From assembly GCA_016842005.1 (NCBI GenBank), contig JAENYD010000010.1, positions 29,071 through 93,070 on the forward strand: 64,000 nt of DNA, given 5' to 3'. Shown here in pieces: positions 35,728 through 44,159 of this stretch. Within the stretch, counting starts at the first letter, position 1. Each line of letters starts with the position of its first letter. The position numbers and the translations under genes were made by a program. The notes beneath the pieces are model-generated. The model was given only the letters and a program-made list of their open reading frames with translations, did no database searches and was not told where the DNA came from. The stretch is from Clostridium thermobutyricum. GTDB taxonomy: Bacteria; Bacillota; Clostridia; Ch29.

Positions 35728-36606
35728 CTATGCCTGACAGTCAATATTTCTTATAAAGCTTTCATAATGCCTTCTGACTTCGTCCTGCAGTTCAGCCATG
35801 TCACTTTCACTAAGCTGTCTGAACCTGCCCTGAAGCCTTGTATATTTATCTACTGGTTTTAGTTCTTTCAATCTTTTGTTCAATACCTTCCTACCCTTTT
35901 CAAATTCGTAAAGTATCCAGCATCCTGTTTCCACGGCAGCCTTTGCAATCTCAACCGTCCTGGCGGGATCATAATTCCAACCGGTAGGACAGGGAGTATG
36001 AATATGGATCAATGAAGGCCCGTCAGTATCCTTGGCCTTCTGCACCTTTCTCCTCATGTCATTCAGATTGGCAATGGATGCAGTGGCCGCATAGGGTATA
36101 TTGTGCGCAGCCGCTATACCTACTAGGTCCTTCCTGATAGTGGATTTGCCCGTAGGTGTTGTTGTGGTGCTGGCTCCAAGGGGAGTGGAACTGCTGCCTT
36201 GAATCCCCGTATTCATATATGCCTCGTTATCATAACAGATATATAGTACTTTCTCTCCACGCTCAATCATTCCTGACAGTGACTGTATTCCGATATCCAC
36301 CGTCGCCCCGTCTCCCGCAAATGCCAGAACTGTAGTATGGGTATTGCCCTGACTGGTCAGCCCCCTTCTTATACCGGTAGCGCATGCGGCGGTATTTTCC
36401 AAAGTACCCTGAAAACCGGGTATTTTTAGCGCCGTTTCCTTGCCGAAACCAGAAAACAGTGCTGAACATCCGGGAGGAATTATTATAATAGTGTCCTCTC
36501 CCACAACATCCAGCACATTTCTTATAATAAGTTCCAGTCCGCACCCGGCGCATGCGCTGACACCATGGGAAACCAATCCTCTTGACCGGTGATCTATTTT
36601 ATACAA
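35728..36606 (-). CDS. 2-oxoacid:ferredoxin oxidoreductase beta subunit (VOR/POR type, TPP-binding)
   Basis: 292 residues. Thiamine-diphosphate subunit with CAGCGLELIIRNVL, PPGCSALFSGFG, the TPP motif LAFAGDGATVDIGIQSLSG and YDNEAYMNTGIQGSSSTP. With the alpha, gamma and delta genes upstream it forms a four-subunit complex that decarboxylates a 2-oxoacid to acyl-CoA and reduces ferredoxin. Overlaps the alpha gene by 8 bp. Pyruvate versus branched-chain specificity cannot be decided by sequence reading; the adjacent buk/ptb pair favours the latter. Confidence 0.92.
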   Translation of the reverse strand: MYKIDHRSRGLVSHGVSACAGCGLELIIRNVLDVVGEDTIIIIPPGCSALFSGFGKETALKIPGFQGTLENTAACATGIRRGLTSQGNTHTTVLAFAGDGATVDIGIQSLSGMIERGEKVLYICYDNEAYMNTGIQGSSSTPLGASTTTTPTGKSTIRKDLVGIAAAHNIPYAATASIANLNDMRRKVQKAKDTDGPSLIHIHTPCPTGWNYDPARTVEIAKAAVETGCWILYEFEKGRKVLNKRLKELKPVDKYTRLQGRFRQLSESDMAELQDEVRRHYESFIRNIDCQA

Positions 36607-37804
36607 TCTTCAGCACCTCCCTTATGTCCATGGCGTTTTCTTTTACATCAATCCATGAAGTATGGGTACTCCTTTTACCTTCCTTTATCTCCAGGAGTTC
36701 ATTGTATATCTTTTCTATGGTTGCCTCGGGGACATCCCTTCCGCCGAGCCCACCCACATACTGCCTGATATCAGCATCCAGCCCCTGAAGTGCAGCACTT
36801 ACCTCCGTCCACACGGGCCCTCCCTGAGCGCCCAGACCTGCACTCCTGTCAAGGACCCCTATTACCTTTTTGCCCTTCAGGGTCTCTTTTACCCGGGCAA
36901 AGGGGAAAGGCCTGAATACCACTATTCTTAAAAGCCCTACTTTTTTACCTTTTTCTCTCATACGGTTAACAGTATACTTGGCGGTACCCGACATGGAGCC
37001 CAGCGAAACCAGAACCACATCCGCATCTTCTGTCATATACTCTTCCACGATTTCGGTTTTTCTGCCAAAAACCCTGTAATATTCATCCTGTATCTCCGAA
37101 ATCACATCCAATGCATTATCAAAAGCCGCCTGCTGCTGGAATCTCATTTCGGTAAACTCGTCCGGTGAAGTCAGATCATTGATGAACATGGGGTCTTCGG
37201 TATTTAGATAAATATTTTTTGCCCTGTATTCCCCAATGAATTTATCAACCAGTCCTTGGTCCGGCACATCCACCTTCTGCATTGAATGGGAAAGGAAGAA
37301 TCCATCAAGGCAAACCATGGCAGGCAGCAATACATCCCTGTGCTCGGCAACCCTGTACGCAATAAACATCAGATCAATTATATCCTGGACATTCTGAGTA
37401 TAGAACTGAAGCCATCCCGTATCCCTTTCAGCCATGGCATCGCCGTGGTCGCACCAGAGACTCCAGGGCGATACCAAAGCCCTGTTAACAACGGGCATGA
37501 CAATAGGCACCCTGCAGCCTGCAGCAACGCCAAGCACTTCATGCATCAGAGCCAGTCCCACCGAAGAAGTGGCAGTGGCAGCCCTGACCCCTGTGAGCTG
37601 TGCTGTAACAGCTGCGGACATGGCGCTGTGCTCTGATTCCACTCTTATATATTCAGCTTCCATTTCTCCGGAAGCTACAAGTTCAGACAGCTTTTCCGCT
37701 ATGGAACTCTGGGGAGTTATAGGATAAGCGGAGATAATCTTCACTCCGGCCATCTTTATTGCCTCAACCGCCGCCCCGTTACCGTCCAGCATCTTGTATG
37801 CCAT
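36599..37804 (-). CDS. 2-oxoacid:ferredoxin oxidoreductase alpha subunit (VOR/POR type)
   Basis: 401 residues. Starts with the conserved GNGAAVEAIKMAGVKIISAY and PITPQSSIAEKLSELV, the pyrimidine-binding part of the TPP site, and includes ATATSSVGLALMHEVLGVAA. The C-terminal CoA-side domain has DVVLVSLGSMSGTAKYTV and DRSAGLGAQGGPVWTEV. Abuts the delta gene (stop and start share a base). Confidence 0.93.
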   Translation of the reverse strand: MAYKMLDGNGAAVEAIKMAGVKIISAYPITPQSSIAEKLSELVASGEMEAEYIRVESEHSAMSAAVTAQLTGVRAATATSSVGLALMHEVLGVAAGCRVPIVMPVVNRALVSPWSLWCDHGDAMAERDTGWLQFYTQNVQDIIDLMFIAYRVAEHRDVLLPAMVCLDGFFLSHSMQKVDVPDQGLVDKFIGEYRAKNIYLNTEDPMFINDLTSPDEFTEMRFQQQAAFDNALDVISEIQDEYYRVFGRKTEIVEEYMTEDADVVLVSLGSMSGTAKYTVNRMREKGKKVGLLRIVVFRPFPFARVKETLKGKKVIGVLDRSAGLGAQGGPVWTEVSAALQGLDADIRQYVGGLGGRDVPEATIEKIYNELLEIKEGKRSTHTSWIDVKENAMDIREVLKIV

Positions 37805-38109
37805 TACTCTACACTCCTCTCGTCAACCATTGCAATACATTTCCTGGGACATTCATTGGCACATATTCCGCACCCCTTGCAGTAATCAAGGTCAATGGCA
37901 ACACATTCATCTTTGTCCTCATGAACTTCCACCACATTGACAGGGCAATATCTCTCACATGTCCCACATTTTATACATTCCCCGAAATTCACAACAGGTC
38001 TCAACAGTCGCCAGCTTCCGGTATTGGAACTGCCGAAAACAGTAGCAACAGGTCCAAAAACCTTACAGCTTTTTGATTTTTCCGTATGCTTCTCTTGCTG
38101 CTTTTGCAT
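37804..38109 (-). CDS. 2-oxoacid:ferredoxin oxidoreductase delta subunit (2x[4Fe-4S])
   Basis: 101 residues from the ATG at 38109; a further in-frame start lies at 38130. Two ferredoxin motifs, CIKCGTCERYCPVNVVE and CKGCGICANECPRKCIAMV, carry electrons from the TPP site to ferredoxin. Its start lies inside the 3' end of the gamma gene (47-bp overlap), which points to coupled translation. Confidence 0.92.
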   Translation of the reverse strand: MQKQQEKHTEKSKSCKVFGPVATVFGSSNTGSWRLLRPVVNFGECIKCGTCERYCPVNVVEVHEDKDECVAIDLDYCKGCGICANECPRKCIAMVDERSVE

Positions 38110-38617
38110 TGAGTTCACCCGCCTTTTCACCGAAAGAATCTGTTATTGCTTTTTCAATTGATTCAATTTTTACCACCCCTGTGGCTGACAGTGCCCCAAG
38201 CATAGAACCGTTAGGGATACCTCTGCCGATATTTTCAACGGCAATCCGGGTACCGTTCACATAATATATCTCTTTAAAACCGAATTCCTTTTCATACCTG
38301 GCGATTACATCGGGACTGTCCGAGTTCAGGACCAAGATGGTGTCCTCATGTATGCCTATGCTTACATCCACATTTTTATCAACAATTGTCTCATCCATGA
38401 CCAGAACTACATCCGGCACATAGACAAAGGAATTGATCAATACCGGACGGTCGTCAACAACGATATCCGTATATACCGGGGCTCCCCGCCTTTCGTGTCC
38501 ATAAGCCGGGACGGTTATTGCATATTTGTCCTCATACAATGAAACGGCAGTGGAAAAAATCTTGGCAGCGGTGACAACCCCCTGCCCCCCCAGTCCGTAA
38601 AACTTCATCTTAATCAA
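38063..38617 (-). CDS. 2-oxoacid:ferredoxin oxidoreductase gamma subunit
   Basis: 184 residues from the TTG at 38617, set by GGAGG 7 nt upstream; the protein then begins IKMKFYGLGGQGVVTAAKIF, the gamma-family start. YGHERRGAPVYTDIVVDD is the second conserved block. The gamma-delta-alpha-beta gene order is that of archaeal and clostridial VOR/POR operons. The dctM gene of the TRAP transporter ends 30 bp upstream. Confidence 0.92.
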   Translation of the reverse strand: MIKMKFYGLGGQGVVTAAKIFSTAVSLYEDKYAITVPAYGHERRGAPVYTDIVVDDRPVLINSFVYVPDVVLVMDETIVDKNVDVSIGIHEDTILVLNSDSPDVIARYEKEFGFKEIYYVNGTRIAVENIGRGIPNGSMLGALSATGVVKIESIEKAITDSFGEKAGELNAKAAREAYGKIKKL

Positions 38618-38646
38618 TTTATTACCTCCATTCAGCAAACGGTTTT

Positions 38647-39909
38647 CTATAACATGAACAAAATACTCTGGGGAACATATGTGATGATCATCAAGGCTAT
38701 TATCATGGCAGCCAGGAAGAAGAATACTTTCCGGCTTATCTTCTCTATGCTTATGTCCGCCACACTGGCAGAAGTAAACAGACACACCCCGAAGGGCGGA
38801 GTAAGCATCCCTATAGCCGTATTTACCGTTATAATAATGCCGAAATGGACAAGATCCATCCCGATCTGATTAATAACCGGCAACAACAGTGGAACCATTA
38901 TAATCAGTATGGCTCCTGTCTCCATGAAAGTCCCGGCAAACAGCAGCAGTATGTTTATCATAAGCAGTATTACCACAGGACTGTCCGAAACTGCCAAAAA
39001 CCCGTTAACCACCATTTTGGGTATCTGCTCGTATGTCAGTACATAAGCAAACAGTGATGCATTTGCTATGATAAACATAATCTTTGTAGCTGTTTTCCCG
39101 GACTTCAGAAATATTTTCGCTATATCCGAAAGTCCCATATCCCTGTATATGAACAACCCCACGAACAGTGCATAAAAAACGGCGACTACCGCAGACTCCG
39201 TAGGCGTAAATATACCCCCGAATACACCTCCGATTAATATTACCGGAGTCCCCAGGGCCCATATCGCGTCTTTTAAGGCCTCAATCTTTTCCCTGCTGTC
39301 CGCCTTGACATCCGTACCCCTGTATCCCTCTTTCTTTGAGATATATACAGATACAGCTATGAGAACCAGCCCCATTATTACCCCTGCGGGTATCCCGGCC
39401 CAGTAAAGGTCCGCTATGGAAGTCCCTGTCAGCACACCATAAATAATAAAGGAAATACTGGGCGGTATTATAACTCCTATGGGACTGGCAGAAGCAACCA
39501 CCGAACTGGCAAATGTTCTGTCATAACCCTTGTCGATCATGGCGGGGATCATTATACCCCCCATGGCTGCGGCCGTGGCAACACCGCTACCGGATATGGC
39601 AGCGAAGAACATACAGCCTATTATAGTAACAATGGCTAACCCCCCGGTTTTGTCTCCTACAAAGGCGTTAGCAAGCCTTACCAGTCTTTTTGCCAGACCA
39701 CCGCTGTTCATAAGATCGCCGGCAAGAACAAAGAACGGTATGGCCATCAATGCCGTTACATTGATTCCAGCAAACAGCTTCTGAATAATTATCATCGGAG
39801 GCATTCCGGAGACCATGATATATAGTATTGACGCTGCTCCCACTGTTACAGCGATAGGTACTCCGAGTATCAGAAGCAATACCGCACTTACAAAAAATAA
39901 GGTAACCAT
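38647..39909 (-). CDS. dctM: TRAP transporter large permease DctM
   Basis: 420 residues, 12-TM large TRAP subunit. Conserved PFFVLAGDLMNSGGLAKRLV, AISGSGVATAAAMGGIMIPA, SASPIGVIIPPSISFIIYG and the late MLTPPFGVCLFTSASVAD. Transport is driven by a sodium or proton gradient with the DctP binding protein and DctQ. It precedes the VOR genes by 30 bp, so the imported acid is probably the VOR substrate or its precursor. Confidence 0.95.
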   Translation of the reverse strand: MVTLFFVSAVLLLILGVPIAVTVGAASILYIMVSGMPPMIIIQKLFAGINVTALMAIPFFVLAGDLMNSGGLAKRLVRLANAFVGDKTGGLAIVTIIGCMFFAAISGSGVATAAAMGGIMIPAMIDKGYDRTFASSVVASASPIGVIIPPSISFIIYGVLTGTSIADLYWAGIPAGVIMGLVLIAVSVYISKKEGYRGTDVKADSREKIEALKDAIWALGTPVILIGGVFGGIFTPTESAVVAVFYALFVGLFIYRDMGLSDIAKIFLKSGKTATKIMFIIANASLFAYVLTYEQIPKMVVNGFLAVSDSPVVILLMINILLLFAGTFMETGAILIIMVPLLLPVINQIGMDLVHFGIIITVNTAIGMLTPPFGVCLFTSASVADISIEKISRKVFFFLAAMIIALMIITYVPQSILFML

Positions 39910-39914
39910 CTGCT

Positions 39915-40427
39915 TCAGCTCCTTTGGATAATTATTCTATCGTGGAAGATTCTCACAATATTAACCACCGAAAAAATCAGCGCAAACATGTACGAAACAG
40001 GGATTATAGAGTATACAACAGCCATTGAAATCCCCATGTTCGGGGATGTCTGCCCGCTTATTACCTTGATGGAAGACAGTCCGAACTTGATGATAAGAAC
40101 AAAATAAACGGTTACAATAATTAACTGTATTACCCCCAGTACCATGTTTGCCTTTCCCTTAAAAAGTTCGTCCAGAACAGTTACTTTGATATGCTCATTT
40201 CTGTAGATACCTACGGCCGTACCGATGAATACCATCCAGATAACCAAAAATCTGGACAGTTCCTCAGTCCAGACGAATCCCGAGTCAAATACATACCTTG
40301 CAACAATCTGGACAAGCATTGAAACCGACATTATGGATATGAAGACAATCATTATGATTTCCAGTGTCCTTGCCAGGACATCACATGCCTTATAAATGTA
40401 TTTCAACATCCCCGCCTCCCCAATCAT
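39915..40427 (-). CDS. dctQ: TRAP transporter small permease DctQ
   Basis: 170 residues, four hydrophobic segments, with the DctQ signature YVFDSGFVWTEELSRFLVIW. Separated from dctM by 5 bp. Ribosome site GGGGAGGCGGGG lies just after the intercistronic hairpin that follows dctP. Confidence 0.93.
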   Translation of the reverse strand: MIGEAGMLKYIYKACDVLARTLEIIMIVFISIMSVSMLVQIVARYVFDSGFVWTEELSRFLVIWMVFIGTAVGIYRNEHIKVTVLDELFKGKANMVLGVIQLIIVTVYFVLIIKFGLSSIKVISGQTSPNMGISMAVVYSIIPVSYMFALIFSVVNIVRIFHDRIIIQRS

Positions 40428-40470
40428 GCTGTAACAAGCTCCCTTCCCGGAAGAGAGCCTGTTACAGCAT
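40426..40470 (-). terminator. Large hairpin between dctP and dctQ
   Basis: Minus strand ATGCTGTAACA ... TGTTACAGCAT, with an inner GCTCTCTTCC/GGAAGGGAGC stem. No T run follows, so it more likely stabilises the dctP message or limits read-through than stops transcription fully. Confidence 0.7.
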
Positions 40471-40478
40471 AATAATCG

Positions 40479-41480
40479 TTATCTGAGCTCTTCTACAACC
40501 TTGTAGTACTTGTCACCGTACTCGCTTACAAACCATTCACGGGTATTTTTCGTCATTTCCCTGAGAACATCCCTGTCAATATTGTTGAATTCTATGCCTT
40601 CATCGGCCAGTTTCTGCTTATACTCATCAACAAGCACCCTCTGTTCCGCACCTACCACCTGCGCCGCTTCAACCGCTGCAGTTCTGAGTACATTCTGTAC
40701 ATCTTCCGGAAGGGCTTCAAGATTTGCTTTGCTGGCCACAAGAGCACAAAATGCAAATATGTGTTCTGTCTCAGTCAGATAATCCTGAACCTCGTAGACT
40801 CTCTCATCATACAGTGTCCTGTGGTCCAGCTCTATGCCGTCTATAGTACCCTGCTGCAAGGCTGTAAACACTTCACCCCAGGACATCGCCTGTATGGTTG
40901 CACCGATATCCTCAAATGCTTTAACGTACAACGGGCTCTCAATAACTCTGAGTTTTATATCCTTAAAATCTTCGGGCTTTTCAATGGGATGCTTGGAGTT
41001 GGTCGTACTCCTAAAGCCCCTGGGCATTATGGATAAACCGGCCAGGCCTTCGTCCAGCCCCTCATCCAGCAGCTCCGCCGCTGCATCGGATGACAGAAAT
41101 CTCTCAACATGGTCCCAGTCCTTAAACGCAAAAGGTACATCAAGTACTGCCATTTCTTTTACAAAGTTCACCATGGGAGAAGTGGTTATTACCCCCAGGT
41201 CAAGATTACCGAACTGCATGCTTTCCAGCAGTTCTCTGTCATAGCCCAACTGCCCGGCGGAATATATTTGGATTTTGACTTTTCCGTTTGTCTCCTCTTC
41301 CACCAGCTCTTTGAATTTCACAGCAAAGGCATGATAATTTCCTGATTCAGGCGCCATATGTCCCAGTCTCAGGGTTATTGTTTCATCCTTGGCGTCCTCT
41401 GCAGGTTCTCCCCCGCCGCAGCCTGTTAATAAAGACATAACCAAAATTAAAACCAGACTCAGCAAACCAAACTTTTTCAT
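40479..41480 (-). CDS. dctP: TRAP substrate-binding protein DctP
   Basis: 333 residues. Lipoprotein signal with lipobox LTGCG (Cys21). DctP-fold features: RLGHMAPESGNYHAFAVKF, GKVKIQIYSAGQLGYDRELL, the conserved Arg region DIKLRVIESPLYVKAFEDIG and a WGEVFTALQQGTIDGIELD block. Binds an organic acid outside the membrane for DctQM. Strong AGGAGGTAG ribosome site. The promoter region carries GAACCA repeats that may be the IclR operator. Confidence 0.95.
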   Translation of the reverse strand: MKKFGLLSLVLILVMSLLTGCGGGEPAEDAKDETITLRLGHMAPESGNYHAFAVKFKELVEEETNGKVKIQIYSAGQLGYDRELLESMQFGNLDLGVITTSPMVNFVKEMAVLDVPFAFKDWDHVERFLSSDAAAELLDEGLDEGLAGLSIMPRGFRSTTNSKHPIEKPEDFKDIKLRVIESPLYVKAFEDIGATIQAMSWGEVFTALQQGTIDGIELDHRTLYDERVYEVQDYLTETEHIFAFCALVASKANLEALPEDVQNVLRTAAVEAAQVVGAEQRVLVDEYKQKLADEGIEFNNIDRDVLREMTKNTREWFVSEYGDKYYKVVEELR

Positions 41481-41562
41481 ATCCTACCTCCTCTATAAAT
41501 AATAATTCGTGGTAAAATAGTTAAACATACTCCTAAGCAGAAAAATGTCCATATTTCCCGCT

Positions 41563-41601
41563 TGGTTCATATATAGAACCATAAATTCTTTATATGAACC
41601 A
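41563..41601. promoter_or_regulatory. Candidate IclR operator upstream of dctP
   Basis: TGGTTC at 41563-41568 pairs with GAACCA at 41576-41581 as an inverted repeat, and a second GAACCA lies at 41596-41601, 20 bp (two helical turns) on. It sits about 85-120 bp upstream of the dctP start, between dctP and the IclR gene. Binding is inferred. Confidence 0.55.
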
Positions 41602-41649
41602 TTTATATTTTACATTATCCCGACATTTTTTTCAACATGCAAAAAATAA

Positions 41650-41680
41650 AAAAACGCTAAAACTTTTTTGTTCAGCGCTT
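41650..41680 (-). terminator. Terminator of the iclR-like gene
   Basis: Minus strand AGCGCTGAAC, A-rich loop, GTTTTAGCG followed by T7. The stem has one mismatch. It begins at the stop codon of the regulator. Confidence 0.65.
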
Positions 41681-42454
41681 TTACTCTTTTTTTTGCCAGC
41701 CGAAAGCCCGGGAAATATTCTTTGCGGTCGTTTTCACCGAATCGATTAATTCACTGCGGTTGCTCTGCATCCGGGAAGAAGGTCCCGAGATACTCACTGC
41801 TGCAACAACATCCCCTTTAATATCTCTGACCGGGGCAGCAAAGCAGGTCAATCCCACTTCACTCTCTTCAAGGTCCTCGCCAAAACCCTGGCTTTTTATT
41901 GTCTCCAGCTCTTTCTTAAACTCACTGGGATCGGTAATGGTATTACAAGTCAGTCTTTTAAAATTCACTGCTTGGATGTAACTGTCAATCTCTTCGGGAG
42001 CAAGATGAGCCAGTATGGTTTTCCCCGTTGCCGTACAGTATGCAGGCATTTTTTTCCCTACGCTCGAAGTCATCTGAATGCTGGAATTGCTCTTTTCCTT
42101 GACTACGAATATTATATTATAATCGTCATCCAGAATAGCCAGATGGGTTGTTTCGTTAAACCTGTCCCTGAGCTCGCTCATGTATGGTACGGAGATTTTG
42201 ATTAGATCCTGCCTCTCCAGAACCACCGAACCAAAATGAGCAAACTTTATTCCAAGCCTGTATTTCGCCTTTTCATCCTTTTCTACAAACTTATGCCTCT
42301 CCAGGGTTGCAAGCAGACGGAAAACAGTGCTTTTCCCAAGGTTCAGTTGCCTGCTTATCTCGGGCACCGTCATCTCCTCTGCCCTGGCCATCAGTTCTAT
42401 TATGGTCAATGCGTTGTCAACCGACTGGAGTATATACTTGTCATTGTTCCCCAT
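41681..42454 (-). CDS. IclR family transcriptional regulator
   Basis: 257 residues. N-terminal winged helix (EEMTVPEISRQLNLGKSTVF, RLLATLERHKFVEKDEKAKY) and C-terminal effector domain with AYCTATGKTILAHL and the closing VAAVSISGPSSRM. IclR proteins bind small carboxylates. Being directly upstream of dctP on the same strand, it probably controls the TRAP-VOR-buk-ptb operon in response to the imported acid. Confidence 0.94.
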   Translation of the reverse strand: MGNNDKYILQSVDNALTIIELMARAEEMTVPEISRQLNLGKSTVFRLLATLERHKFVEKDEKAKYRLGIKFAHFGSVVLERQDLIKISVPYMSELRDRFNETTHLAILDDDYNIIFVVKEKSNSSIQMTSSVGKKMPAYCTATGKTILAHLAPEEIDSYIQAVNFKRLTCNTITDPSEFKKELETIKSQGFGEDLEESEVGLTCFAAPVRDIKGDVVAAVSISGPSSRMQSNRSELIDSVKTTAKNISRAFGWQKKE

Positions 42455-42525
42455 AGCAGCTTCACTCCGATAGGATTTGTTAATTAATTATAATAGAATC
42501 CCGGATGCCGTGTCAAGACAATAAC

Positions 42526-42561
42526 TTTACACTATGCTTTACACTATGCTTTACATTATGA
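42526..42561. repeat. Three tandem 12-bp repeats in the iclR-aspA divergent region
   Basis: TTTACACTATGC, TTTACACTATGC, TTTACATTATGA in direct succession. Located between the divergent iclR-like and aspA genes, about 80 bp upstream of the aspA promoter. Possibly a cooperative protein binding site, or only a short tandem duplication. Confidence 0.8.
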
Positions 42562-42643
42562 TAAATTATGTGTCAAATACATATATTTGCATCAAAATAT
42601 TCTTCTGATAACAACAATACAATATTTGATATGGAGCAGATAA

Positions 42644-42671
42644 TTGTTAAAATATTAATAGAAATTATAAT
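42644..42671 (+). promoter_or_regulatory. Probable aspA-hydF promoter
   Basis: -35 TTGTTA, 16-bp spacer, -10 TATAAT, ending 65 bp before the aspA start. Confidence 0.65.
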
Positions 42672-42735
42672 TAAGATGTGAAAGCTGTACAGATTAAACA
42701 GAATCCTAATTCGGCATATTCTGAGAGGTGGGAAC

Positions 42736-44142
42736 ATGAACGACAAGGATTACAGAATTGAAAACGACCTGCTGGGCGAAAGAAAAATCCCTGCAAATGC
42801 ATATTATGGTATACATACGGCACGGGCAATGGACAATTTCAATGTAAGCGGGAAGAATGTGAATAAAAGATTGGTAAAAGAAATAGCAGTAATCAAAAAG
42901 GCGGCCGCCATTACCAACGAAAAGCTTGGAGCATTAGACCAAAAAAGGGCACAGGCAATAATTCAGGCCTGCAGTGAGGTCATTGAAGGAAAGTATGCAG
43001 ATCAGTTTACAGTGGATGCATTTCAGGGCGGAGCCGGTACCTCCACTAATATGAATGTTAACGAAGTAATTGCCAACAGGGCTATTGAAATTATGGGAGG
43101 AACAAAAGGAAACTACGACATGGTACATCCTTTGAACCATGTGAATATGTCCCAGTCAACAAATGACGTATATCCTACTGCTCTGCGTATAGCAGCAATC
43201 TACCTCCTTAGAGATTTGAGCAAATCACTGGCTGATCTGCAGGAAGCTCTGCAGATTAAAGAAAATGAATATTCAAATGTTATTAAGCTGGGGCGGACTC
43301 AGCTTATGGATGCTCTCCCAATGATGGCAGGCCAGGGGTTTGGGGCATATGCCAAGGCAATAGCCCGTGACAGGTGGCGAATCTATAAGGTGGAAGAAAG
43401 ACTCAGACAGATAAATCTTGGGGGCACTGCTATAGGTACCGGCATGAATGCATCAAACAAATTCATATTTATGATTACAAGTATAATTCAGGATTTAACA
43501 AAGCTCGGTATTGCAAGGAGTGAATATCCAATGGATATTACCCAGAATACAGACGTATTTGTTGAAGTCTCGGGTTTGTTGAAATCGGCTGCCGTTAACC
43601 TGATGAAAATTTCAAATGATTTAAGGCTGCTGAATTCAGGTCCCAGAGGAGGAATTGGTGAGATAGAACTGCCTCCGGTCCAGGCGGGCTCGTCCATTAT
43701 GCCGGGAAAAATAAACCCGGTTATTCCTGAGATGGTAGGACAGATTTCCATGCGGGTAATAGCTAATGACAATGCTATTACTGCTGCCAGCATGAATGGA
43801 CAACTGGAATTAAATGCATTTACTCCTTTGATTGCCGAATGCCTGCTGGAATCCCTTGAACTGCTGGACAGGGGCGTAAAGATATTCAGGGAAAAATGTA
43901 TAGAAAAAATAAAGGTCAACCAGGAAACATGCAGGAAGCATCTGGAGAAATCCTCTGCCCTTGTTACTGCCTTGATTCATCATATAGGTTATGATAAAGC
44001 CTCAGAGATTGCAAAGAAAGCAATAAGAGGGGATAAATCCATCCGGCAGATTTTAACCGAAGAAAATATCCTGCCTGAAGACAGGATAGAGCAGATATTA
44101 AATCCATATGATCTGACAAAACCAGGCATCCCTGGAATGTAA
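42736..44142 (+). CDS. aspA: Aspartate ammonia-lyase
   Basis: 468 residues, full length. Fumarase/aspartase superfamily: catalytic signature GSSIMPGKINPV, substrate-loop residues in GGAGTSTNMNVNEVIANRA and HPLNHVNMSQSTNDVYPTAL. Converts aspartate to fumarate and ammonia. hydF follows by 17 bp in the same operon. AspA is a recurrent member of [FeFe]-hydrogenase maturation gene clusters in Firmicutes, so it may supply ammonia for assembly of the H-cluster dithiomethylamine bridge rather than serve catabolism. That link is inference. Confidence 0.94.
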   Translation: MNDKDYRIENDLLGERKIPANAYYGIHTARAMDNFNVSGKNVNKRLVKEIAVIKKAAAITNEKLGALDQKRAQAIIQACSEVIEGKYADQFTVDAFQGGAGTSTNMNVNEVIANRAIEIMGGTKGNYDMVHPLNHVNMSQSTNDVYPTALRIAAIYLLRDLSKSLADLQEALQIKENEYSNVIKLGRTQLMDALPMMAGQGFGAYAKAIARDRWRIYKVEERLRQINLGGTAIGTGMNASNKFIFMITSIIQDLTKLGIARSEYPMDITQNTDVFVEVSGLLKSAAVNLMKISNDLRLLNSGPRGGIGEIELPPVQAGSSIMPGKINPVIPEMVGQISMRVIANDNAITAASMNGQLELNAFTPLIAECLLESLELLDRGVKIFREKCIEKIKVNQETCRKHLEKSSALVTALIHHIGYDKASEIAKKAIRGDKSIRQILTEENILPEDRIEQILNPYDLTKPGIPGM

Positions 44143-44159
44143 GCATAGGAGGCACAGTT

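Noticed and set aside
42526..42561. Tandem repeats as a CRISPR array
   Set aside because: 12-bp units with no spacers. No CRISPR array or cas gene was seen in the window.
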